Assembly (NCBI GenBank): GCA_034008185.1
Contig: CM067082.1
Location: forward strand, 6,742,984-6,806,983
Source: Gorsachius magnificus
Lineage: Eukaryota > Chordata > Aves > Pelecaniformes > Ardeidae
Direction: 5' to 3'
DNA: 64,000 nucleotides
Below the pieces are notes generated by a model. That model had not been told where the DNA came from and made no database searches. It worked only from the letters and a program-made list of their open reading frames with translations. Below, in pieces: positions 48,482 to 58,200 of the stretch; position 1 is the first letter of the stretch; each line of letters starts with the position of its first letter. Both the position numbers and the translations under genes were made by a program.

Positions 48482-50650
48482 AACAGTCTGTGTATGTGTG
48501 TAACACAGTTCTGAACATTCATGTGTAAGTAAAAAAAATAAATAAAATCAGGCTAGAATAGGTATTGAGGCAAAAGATTGTACACAGGGAATGAAAAAAA
48601 CATACCTCATGAGATTGTACTGAAAGTGTTTTCCTTATTTAGCATAATAAAACAAAGACTGTCAAGGAATATAATTGTGATCTATAAATATGCCAGGAGA
48701 GTAAACATTAGTGAGAGATACGTGCTGTTAAAGGGCAATGTTTTTACATAGCTACTGTAAAGTAGCTATGAACAGATACTGAAAGCTAGAACTTGATTCC
48801 CATGGAAGAAATGAGACTTAAAAAAATATTCTAGTAAGAGTAATATGGGTAAAAAAGCTAGACTTATGTGCTGAATCTATTAGATTTATGAAAGGGATCA
48901 CATGATGCATGCCTGGGACAGCAAAACACTGGACTTAGTGGCTCAGGAAGTCCCTTCCTTTCCAATATTCCATGTTTCTCTTTCATAATATTAGAGAATG
49001 ATGGTCTTTTAGCTGTTGGAATGTGTATTCTCCTACTAGATTGAGAAGTGCAGTGAAGACTACCACCACTACTGTGACTTCCAGCCTAAAACATAGGCCC
49101 ACAGGGTTTTCACCCCTTTTAAGGCACCTTCCTGAACCAATCATGGCAATGCTTAGTACAGCATGTACTGAGCAAAATAAGGTGGATTCAGAATAATTTG
49201 AAAGCTGAAGAGGACCATATTTTGGGCTGAATCCAACCCTGCAACGGCAACCTTCATAGTCTTGACTGACTATATTATATATTCTAAAATGTCAATAAGC
49301 AAAGAAATCACTGTTTTCTGGTTGAGGGTGCTACCCTCACTCTGTGTTGGTCATCCTAATTAAAGATATACTCAATGAATTTACAATCCCATTAAATTTC
49401 TTATGTCAATCATGCTCCAGCTGCATCTGACAACCTGTCATCTGGACAGGGGTTCCAGAGCGCCATTAAACTACCCTGCTCTGTGCTGCAAGGCACCGAT
49501 GGTACTATTTGTGTGTGTATAGGGTACCATCTGCAAAATGGAGCAAGATAGGGGTCTACAAGTCCTGTCTGGATGTTTTAATAATACACCTCTTTGTTTA
49601 GACTCATTCCTAATGACACCTGTGAAGTGGGTTACATCTGCAAGATGGATGTCTCTTACCATCCTCTGGCTCTGTTACAACACTCTTCAAAGTCAAAAAA
49701 TTAAATTTCTGCTTTTTGGCACTAAGGCAAGGCCCTTAGGCAGGAAAAAAAAAAAAACCAACAGCTGAAGATAATCACAAGTCATGTGCAAACAATCCTC
49801 TCTTTTTCAGAGATGGTCTTTAATAATGATATTTTTTTGGATTCACTCAGATTTCAGCAGGCGCTCATCAGCAGCATAGGAGTTATTAAAAGCAATAGCT
49901 AGCTTTTTGCTCATTTCACTGAACACTCTTCACTTCAATGAGTTTCAGTTCAGTCCAATTAGTCAGTGCAATTTACTTTGTTCAATGCAAATCACTGGGT
50001 TTTAATTGAGTCCAATTAAGCACAAATCAATAAAAGTCAATTCAAACTAATTGTCTTCTATACAAATCAATAGGATTCAATTAAAGTCAATGGGGGTCTT
50101 ATTCACTGTAATGACTGACCTGTTCCCCCTCTTCAGTTGTTATAAAAGGAGTCCACACATTGTTCAATGTGTTGGCTCTTGGCAAGTACCTCTCCTTTAG
50201 TGAGGGAATATTAATCATTAGAGAAAGTATGGAGAAAAAGATATGTAACTGGGTTATACTTTTTCCATTTCTGTCTCTTCTGTGAAGCATTTTCTGCAGT
50301 GAAATCTCCCCTTTCAGATTATGCAGGTGGTTGAATATTTGTGCAGATTTAGACATACCTATATGAAAATAGAAATTAAAAATTTATGCATGTATTTACT
50401 TAAATTCACATTCTTTATTTTTACCTTAGAAATTTCTCTTCATTTTAAAAATGTGATTGTGCTTTGAGAAATTGACCTGAAGTTTGTTAGCCATGTGTTT
50501 AACTGCTTAGTTTAACTGGCAGCAGCCTCGTGCTGGTGTTCATCTATAGAGTAAAAAGTCTTCAAGTAAACACCTTATTACATGCTTTTATAACATGTAC
50601 CACAAAGAAAACCTTCCTATAAGTAGAGGGAGGAGGGTATACACCATGAT
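48482..50650. other. Unique sequence with a CAAT-rich degenerate repeat
   Basis: No gene is recognised. From about 49925 to 50105 the sequence contains many spaced copies of TCAATT/CCAATTA-like words and is listed separately. The rest is plain AT-rich DNA. Confidence 0.55.
49925..50105 (+). repeat. Degenerate CAAT-rich tandem-like region
   Basis: Words of the type TCCAATTA, TCAATTCAA, AATCAATA and AAGTCAATG recur at roughly 10-25 base spacing. The units no longer align cleanly. This looks like an old short-unit tandem repeat, or a low-complexity stretch derived from one. Confidence 0.5.
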
Positions 50651-50672
50651 AATCACAGAATCGTTAAGGTTG

Positions 50673-51260
50673 TGTACTGGTTTTGGCTGGGATAGAGATT
50701 CATCATAGCAGCTCATATGGTGCTCTATTTTGGATTTGTGACCAAAACAGTACTGAAAACGTAGTAATGTTCTAGATTTTGCTGGCCAGTGTTTGCACAG
50801 CATCAGGACCTTCTCTGTTTCTCACTCTGTGCCTCCCCCACACACACACACACTGAATAGATTGGAGGTGTGCAATAGGTTTGGTGGGGACACAGCCTGG
50901 GAAGCTGACCCCAGCTGACCAAAGGGATATCCCATACCAAATGATGTGCTCAGCAATAAAAGCTGAGGGGAGGGAAGGACAGTTGGCATGATAGCATTTG
51001 TCTTCCCAATTAACCATTACACATGATGAAGTCCTGCTTTCCTGGGAATGGTTAAACAGTTGCCTGACAGTAAATATTGGATGAATTCCTTATTTTGCTT
51101 TGCTTGTACACACAGCTTTTGCTTTACCTATTAAACTACCTTTATTTCCAACCACAAATTTTCACACTTTTACCCTTCACATTCTGTCTCCCATCCCACT
51201 GTGGGGTAGTGAGAGGGCAGCTGTGAGCTGCTTAGCTGCTGGCCAGAGTTAAAAACAACA
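50673..51260 (+). mobile_element. Solo LTR inside CR1, subtype S
   Basis: The 588-bp LTR begins TGTACTGGTTTTGGCTGGGA, close to copy B's start, and ends AGAGTTAAAAACAACA, a decayed form of the shared terminus. The middle differs from copies A-D. It has an AATAAAAG TATA-like element (50955-50961), a TTTGTCTTCCCAATTAACC block and a TTTTGCTTTGCTTG segment before ATTAAA (51130-51135). The bordering five bases are GGTTG on the left and GTTTG on the right, an imperfect target duplication with one mismatch. It is more diverged than copies B and D, so older. Confidence 0.88.
51130..51135 (+). promoter_or_regulatory. LTR poly(A) signal variant ATTAAA, subtype S
   Basis: ATTAAA occurs in the sequence TACCTATTAAACTACC, the same relative place as in copies A-D, although the surrounding sequence differs. 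Confidence 0.5.
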
Positions 51261-51547
51261 GTTTGGAAGGGGCTTCTTGAGATGGTCTAGTCTAGCTCAT
51301 TTAGCAGATGAGCTAGAACAGGTTGTCCAGGACCATGTCACGTCAAATTTTGAAAATCTCCAAGGATAGAGACTACATAGCCCCTCTGCACAACCTCTTT
51401 CAGTGTTTGAGCATGCTCACAGTCCAAAAGTGGGGGTTTTTGTGTTCAAATGGAATTTAATGTGGTTTAATTTGTGCCCACTGCCTCTTGTCCTGTCAGT
51501 GGGCACTACTAGAAAGAGTCTGGCTCTTTCTCCCTGATTCCTTCTCA

Positions 51548-51634
51548 TCAGGTAATTATACACAGGGATAAGATCCACCTCAGCCTTCTCTTCTCCAGGC
51601 TGAACAGTCCCAGCTCTTTCAGCGTCTTCTCATG
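51548..51634 (-). pseudogene. CR1 ORF2 C-terminal remnant
   Basis: The minus-strand peptide [15 protein letters not shown] matches the conserved CR1 C-terminal block also seen in the 10.4 kb copy ([17 protein letters not shown]). It then diverges and meets a stop. Only this short piece of coding sequence remains. Confidence 0.85.
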
Positions 51635-51640
51635 TGATAA

Positions 51641-53097
51641 TACAGACAAATAACAAGAATAACTTATGTAGCAAAACTTTTTTTTTCTACCCTCGCTGCA
51701 TGCAAATGTAATCTTTAGAACCACATTTCTGACTTGTGATTTTGAATCCAAAATTGTCCTTTCATTATTAGTATCCAGTACTCATTACAGACCTATTTGC
51801 TTAGGAAAACGGAAAGCAGAAATCACATAACAAAGACATTTCACATAGGTTTTTCTTACGGCTGATTAAACATCCTTCGTATTTAGGTATCTGCAAGTCT
51901 GCTCAGAAGGCAAGACTTTATTCTGGGTAAAGCATGTGGCACTGAGACTGATGCCTGACACAGTCCAGGATCACTTTGTAGCATACATAGAAGGCAATGA
52001 TTAGTGGCTTAACTTGCTGTTTAAGATCTCACTGTATTCTGAAGCACACCTGGGTCTACGCACCCAGCGTATGTGCAAATGTGTGGTTAGGATGTGGGTA
52101 CCTTGTAGATCTAACTAAGCTTTGCTCTCCACTGGGGCACTGGCACAGTGTTAATAGGCTCCGATCAGTTATGATTGAAGAAAAGGTAATACCTGAATCC
52201 TCAGGCACCTATGAAACTCTCTGTTCTGGTAATGTTTTCGCAGCTCTACTTAGCTACCTCCTACTGAAACATACAGACTGTCTCTGAATTCAGTAAACAT
52301 TCGGTCAAGCTTTTAGGAAGGGTGGTTCTCAGAGGGAGGCAAGGTGCAAAGTAGGTGATGTCGAACACATAAATGAGAACAGAGAACAAGAAAGGAAAGG
52401 AATGTGAAGGCGGATTGAATAATAAAAAAGAAGAGAAGCTGAGAGACCAACAATGACAATTTAGAACAGCTGGACGGCAAGCAATGCCTTAACTGCCATG
52501 GTGGAACTAGAAGTTCCTTCCAAAACAGCCATATCAATGTTCCTTCAAAATGAGGAGATAGCAGAAAAGGTAGCAGGTTAAATAACTTCTGGATTATAAA
52601 GCTACTAATTATTAAGAAATTGTACACTATTTCTGCTAAGAAACCAAATTTAATCTGTACAGTATTTAAAAAATAACATGTTGGTCTCATTGGTACAAGA
52701 AATCTGCACCATTGCAGACACTATTTTGTAATGTATTATTTTTATTTGTGGATTGGATGTCATTATGCATTTCTCTAACAACTAGTTTAAAAATAAAATT
52801 TCATATATAAAGAGACTGTGCATCAAATTAAGGTAGCCCTTGAACGTGGAATAAAGGAGCAGAGATACTACCTTGATTTCAGATTAAGAATTATGTTAAA
52901 TTTGTTTTTTAATACATTGTCTATTATTCATTTTGAATGTCCATAACACTTGCATTTTTGAAGAAGTAATCATAGTTTTTCATTGCATGAGTGATAAAGG
53001 TGTATGTCCTGGGCATTTTTCAAAGCTTGAAAATAGAATCTGAGTGTAGACTGCAACATATACATATAGGATGGTAGATTGCTTCAGTGTGGGCAGC
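51641..53097. other. Unique sequence, nothing recognised
   Basis: A 125-codon minus-strand frame at 52313-52690 is hydrophobic and T-rich in origin, with no motif. There are no repeats beyond short A/T runs. Confidence 0.55.
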
Positions 53098-53572
53098 TGT
53101 CCTGGTTTAACCAAGCAGGCAGCTAAACACCACGCAGATGTTTGTTTGCTCCCCCAACCCCCAGTGGGATGGGGAAAGAATTGGAAAAAAAATTAAGATT
53201 TGTGGGTTGAGATAAAGACAGTTTAATGGGACAGAAAAGGAAGGGATAATAATAATGATAAAAGTATATATAAAATAAATGATGCACAAGGCAATTGCTT
53301 ACCACCCACCGACTGATGCCCAGACAGTCCCTGAGCAGTGGCCCCCCAGCCAACTTTCCCGCTGTTTATATACTGAGCATGATGTCATATGGTATGGAAT
53401 AGCCCTTTGGCCAGTTGGGGTCAGCTGTCCTGGATGTGCCCCCTCCCAGCTTCTTGTGCATCTCCAGCCTTCTCAGCCGGTAGAGCATGAGAAGCTGAAA
53501 AGCCTAAAACACAGCACTATGCCAGCTACTAGGAAGTAAATTAATTCTATCCCAGCTAAAGCCAGGACGACA
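53098..53572 (-). mobile_element. Solo LTR of avian endogenous retrovirus, copy C
   Basis: The element is in reverse orientation, from TGTCCTGGTTTAACC at the left (LTR 3' end) to CCCAGCTAAAGCCAGGAC at the right (LTR 5' end). At about 475 bp it is the shortest copy. It keeps a TATATAAA box (53365-53372) in mid-U3 that copies A, B and D lack, and has neither the GGTCGG run nor the three 20-bp units. CAGC occurs at both edges (53094-53097, 53571-53574), but the right terminus carries extra bases, so the target duplication is uncertain. No internal retroviral genes are adjacent. Confidence 0.92.
53365..53372 (-). promoter_or_regulatory. TATA box in LTR copy C
   Basis: On the minus strand CAGTATATAAACAG sits 20-30 bases after the CCATATGACATCATGC block, a normal place for a retroviral core promoter. 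About 140 bases further on is the ATTAAA signal (plus coordinates 53222-53227). Confidence 0.55.
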
Positions 53573-54814
53573 GCTTAAATAAAAGGATGCTTTATTTCTA
53601 TTTACTTTACCTTAGGCATTACTTGCAATCAATATTTAGCAAATGCTAAAAATATCACTGATGCCAGTTAGATGTTTGACATATTATTTCAATCAATCAG
53701 CCTTATTCATAAAAAGTTAAGTTATCCTGACATGACATAGAATTGAAGCATGTTTCAAATGCAGAGATCTGTCATAATACTTGATACCGTGATTTAAAAA
53801 AGAAAAAAGTGTGTATGTATAAAATGAAGGCACAAACCCACCTTTTTTTAAAGCAAATGGCTGAAAGAGTGGGAAAATATAGTTGGCTGGCTCCTTAGAC
53901 AACAGCACAACAAGGATAGGTATTTAAAAATCTTCAGTTAAGCTTTCATCTTCAGTTAAGATTTCCAGTGCAATTTGAAAAATGGAGTTGAAGATGCAGT
54001 GCTAGGTTTCTGGAGTGGCTTTCATGTGGAGCCAAATTGTAGTATGGGATCAAGCTACCTAATGCATTAGAGAAGAGATTATTAAGATTGGACCATGAAC
54101 TAAATGGCACCCAAGTTTGAAATAAATCAGGATGTTTTTTGTTTTACTGGAAGTGGAGTGACAAGCAGAAGTGAGATGGAAATTTCTGCCCTAAAGCCTC
54201 ACTAAGAACAATAAAATCTTTCCCAAGCTCTTGCCCACCTGTACATCTCCAATTTCAAGTAAAGTACCTTGTTTTCTATTATATAAATCACTTCTTTGTA
54301 CCAGATTGTTCTTGCTCATGCTGAGTAGTAACTATTTAAATGTCTCTACTGATGTCAACAGCTTTATATGAGATTAAAATACCACCTGTTATAACCTAAG
54401 TTTGCACATTTAAAAATAACGTTCAAATTATTATGATTCCTTTTAGGACAAAAAAGTAGAAGTTGTCTTTTTTTTATTGTTTTATTTCTACTGTGGAGAC
54501 ATATTTATTAAGAAAGGGGAAGAACTGATAGAGTTTTTCTTAATTTTAAATGTCTTCAATGTTTGATCTTTTCAAGCGCAGTCATAGTTGATAAGAGTCT
54601 ATTACCAATTTGCAATGTTTCTGTAAAGTAGATGCTCAAATGCACAGCCCAGTGGAGCTAAATGGATGTAGAGGCAATATTGTTCCTAAATATTTCTTGA
54701 ATTGATGGGTAGACTGGGAAAAAAATAAAAGAAAAAAGAAAGCACAAATTATACATCACTATATAATTCAAGAATGCACGTAACTTTGCATATAAGAGCT
54801 GAAGGAACAACATA
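53573..54814. other. Unique sequence, nothing recognised
   Basis: No gene or transposon is visible. A small direct repeat of TCTTCAGTTAAG occurs twice near 53.93-53.96 kb. Confidence 0.55.
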
Positions 54815-54832
54815 ACAAAATCAGATTAATGC

Positions 54833-54838
54833 TTTATT
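54833..54838 (-). terminator. Poly(A) signal AATAAA with GU-rich downstream element
   Basis: Minus-strand AATAAAGC is followed within about 30 bases by TTTTGTTATGTTGTTCC. This pairing is the standard form of a vertebrate cleavage and polyadenylation site. A second AATAAA lies 147 bases upstream in the transcript direction. Confidence 0.35.
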
Positions 54839-55074
54839 GAAATACCATGAAAAATCATCAAATATATAATAAACAATTTTATACTATATACAAGAGGTTG
54901 TAAAAAGGAGAAAGTGCCAGTTACGAGATCTGTAAGAAAAAGTCCACTTGTTTTGCTCTAGATATTACATTACAGTATTTATTTCAGTGCCAAAATAAAT
55001 GATAACATTATGGGTGCAGGTGAGTTGGACCAAAAAGGCATGTAACCTGGGACTTTGCATACAGAAAAGCCATC

Positions 55075-55228
55075 CTATATGACATGTTCTCTGAGCTCCA
55101 GTGGTTTGCTGCTGAGGAACTTCCTGAGTAAGAGTTCGTACCTTGCTGCTTCATCATTCTGATGGATTTCTCCTCCGTGACCTTGACTAGCACTTTGTAG
55201 ACTGTAGTCACACAGGTCCTTTCCAATT
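55075..55228 (-). CDS. Candidate last coding exon (speculative)
   Basis: After one base that completes a split codon, 50 codons are open up to TAG. The predicted segment is hydrophilic, begins IGKDLCDYSLQSASQ, and contains the helix-like stretch EAARYELLLRKFL before ending REHVI. Composition is that of a normal soluble protein, with no stop or low-complexity run. I do not recognise the family. A second frame across the same bases stays open longer but gives a less protein-like peptide. The exon would be the C-terminus of a gene whose body lies to the right, possibly beyond the window. Chance remains a real alternative. Confidence 0.28.
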
Positions 55229-58200
55229 CTGCAAGAAATCAGTAAGTATACAGCTCTTACTCCAATTAGCTCCAATTACTCCTGTTCCTCAGAGCAGGCC
55301 TATCAGATAAGTGTGAGATGATCTACTGCCTTCTGCACATACCTATAAACAATGTTTGTCATCCTTATCTAGTGATTGTCCCATTCCATTGCTCAATTTC
55401 TCTACTTCTTACTAAATTTTCAAGATTTTAATTCTTCTTATACTCCTCAATCCATTTTCTTCTGATATTTTTCATATTTCTAATCAATCTTTTATACTGT
55501 AAAACACATTTTTATTCCTTGTGTTTCCCCTTTTTGCACTTCTAATTACCTAATTAGCGAATGAAGAAGATATTTGGGAAAAATAAAATGTTCTCATTAC
55601 TGGAGATGTTAAAGGGAAAACATATTCAAAAGCTGCCCAAGACCTTCTGACTATTTGAATAACCCATAAGGTATGGATTCCACTTTCTTCATCTAGGGAA
55701 AAAAAAGAGAGTGATAACATGTCTAAAGAAACTAAGAGCAAAACCGTGAGATTGATTCTGTTGAGTCCTGTATAGCTCTTTTCACTGTCATTTTTGTGGC
55801 CAGAAGTTTGCCTTAAAGTTAAGAGGATGCATGCAGGAAATCTTGAAAGGGTGGAAGGTACTGTTCAAACAGAAGGAAGGGAATGGGGAGGGAACTTTTC
55901 AAATTTCATTCTTCCCAAGCAGGGTACCACCAAACACCCTCTTAAGTTTTCTGTTATTTCTTTCTGAAATGTTTCTGCTGCATTGTCTTGTAGTCTAATG
56001 TCTTTTGGGTGTAAAAGTGAGTCTGCTGGCAGTTTAGATATGGGTTGGGAGTGTCTGAAGTATACGAGAATAGGTCTATATCATTTGGTTTGAAGATTAG
56101 TATCTAAGAGGTGGAGGAAAAGGTTGACATTCTTAGTAAGCGTTTTCTCTCTGCTCCCTGTTTCATGAAGGAACGGAAATGTTTAGAGCCCAAGTTCCTG
56201 AAGAGAGGAATGGAAGTAACTTATTGAAAAAGTGAAAGGTCGCAATACATAAAATGGTAGAGGATTCAAAAAGAAGGCTTTGGCTTAAGACTGAAGGACC
56301 TGGATAGACTGAATCCATGTGCTGATGACTTAAATCCTATTTCAGATTTCTTTTCCCCATATCAGTTTGGGTTTTTTATTATTAATAATAACAAAGTTTC
56401 TGCCTAATATCTTAATCCTTTCAACAAATTTACTAATTCTTTAGAGATTATAACATTTCTCTAATGACTAAACTGAGGGAATAGGGAAAATTTGGCTGAA
56501 ATGAGAATAAATATTTTTCTGGACCTGGGGCACGAGACTGACTTCGCATACAGTGTTGCAAAGGTCCACCTTCTGAACCCAAATTACTGCTAAGTCCTCA
56601 TAAGCTATAGATCTCATACATCCAGTCCCAGTTTCCTTCTTATCCTGTTTACAGATGGATCTATACTCAGGGGTACGAAATATGAAGTATAGAGGACACA
56701 AAGCCAGAATCTCCTCAGTTAACTCATTTGGCTTCTTCCCCAGTCTTTTTTGACATTTCAGTGGAACAAATGGGATGTTTTGGACTGAACAGCAGTCCAC
56801 ACAAGATTTCCAGACATTTGTTTGAATTCTCATTTTGGCAAACATTGCTATGAGTGTTGCTTGGGGATATAAATGGTGTCTGGTAAAACCAGCTGTATTT
56901 TGTTAGGGTCACCTCCAATGGTGGTAATTGAGCCAGTTCCATTTAATAGCTGTTTAATTCTCTTCAGTGTCACATTGAATCAAAAGTTCTCATTTTTATT
57001 TTCTTTATGCTTTATTTCAAAGCTAAATGGGCTGTACATATTACTGGTCTTAATCCTTCATGGAACTAGCAAATTGACATTTTCAACATCCCAGGGTAAG
57101 ACAAAGATTAATTAAAACCTCATACTGGCCTATTATCCTCCTTTTTAATTTCATTTCTAATTCCCAGGAATTTTAGACTAACTTTAAAATGATTCTTTTT
57201 CCAAATATGAATAAATCCGAGCATCAGACTTTCAAAAAAAACCCTCAGGAGACACCCATGCATTGGTAATATGCATGCCCAAGCAACTTTACAAAATTTC
57301 ACAAGACATCCCCTTCTCTAGCAAATCCCAGGACAGTTTTGCAGAGTTCAGATAAATAAAGATGAATGCCAAAACTTCTAATTGCTCATCCAATTAAAGA
57401 CTGTGAATCATAGGCATATCCATCTTAAAGGATTACCAAGAAGAAAAAAAAGCAGTGGAGTTGTGGGGAAAGCTGAATGGGAAATCACTCTTTAGATTCT
57501 CCGTTTTCAATATACTAGTTTCATCTTATATAGAAAGATACGACATTAGACAGTTGTGTGTGTGCTTTTGTGTGACCCTTTTCTTCTGTTATTAGTAACC
57601 AAACCATGACAAACAGATGCAATATAAGCAGTTAATTTGGAATGAGGATTTGCACAATACGGGCCTTCTCCCTTCAGGACAACTGAGGAGGTAGGAAAGA
57701 ATGAAGAAGAAATTCAGCTGTTGCTGTCTTGGACTTTTATCACTTTCAGTATTGGTCATAACTTTGAGGAAAATAACTTTTCCTTTGGTAATTGTTATTA
57801 CTAAATACTCAGAAAAATTAGGCACTTCAAAAAGAACAGAAAAAAAGATGCAAATGACCCATAATGTTTTGAAGGCTGAGTTGTAAGTATATTCAGTTCA
57901 AAATTGCTACAGGTTTGAAAGATTACACGCAAAATATCTTGCCCTTATGCTTTCCTTTAAGCATCTAACTGTATTACACAAATCTTTACTTTTACTGTTA
58001 TTAGCACTTTGTGTGTTCTTAAGTGCTCAGTAAACATCCAGTGGCACCATCCAGCAACCTTCTATATCCCAGTAGATAAGATCCCTACTAGAGATGTGGA
58101 AATGTCTCCATTCCTGATTAGGGGGTCACTCCAACAAGCCCCATGCTGGGGAAGGACTCAGAGTGTCACACCTCCACTTCTTCTCTTGTAACCATGGGCG

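Larger units (their letters stand above)
50651..51640 (-). mobile_element. Old CR1 LINE split by a later LTR
   Basis: The CR1 3' end (AATCACAGAATCGTTAAGGT) lies at 50651-50672. The element resumes at 51261 with TTTGGAAGGGGCTTC and runs to about 51640 through the 3' UTR and the end of ORF2. The inserted 588 bp are an LTR. Without the insertion the CR1 portion is about 400 bp. It differs from the 10.4 kb copy in 3' UTR sequence (AAGGTTGGAA-type start, GCTAGAACAGGTTGTCCAGG block), so it belongs to another, probably older, subfamily. Confidence 0.9.
54815..55228 (-). other. Candidate terminal exon, whole (speculative)
   Basis: On the minus strand the acceptor-like CTGATTTCTTGCAG ends at 55229. 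An open frame of about 50 codons follows to a stop at 55075, then about 240 bases of AT-rich non-coding sequence. AATAAA occurs twice (plus coordinates 54980-54985 and 54833-54838), the second followed by the GU-rich stretch TTTTGTTATGTTGTTCC. This is the arrangement expected of a last exon with a 3' UTR. No upstream exon in the remaining 9 kb could be established. Confidence 0.3.

Noticed and set aside
56468..56845. 125-codon minus-strand frame near the 55.2 kb candidate exon
   Set aside because: No recognisable domain, no clear splice sites linking it to the candidate exon, and a chance-compatible length.
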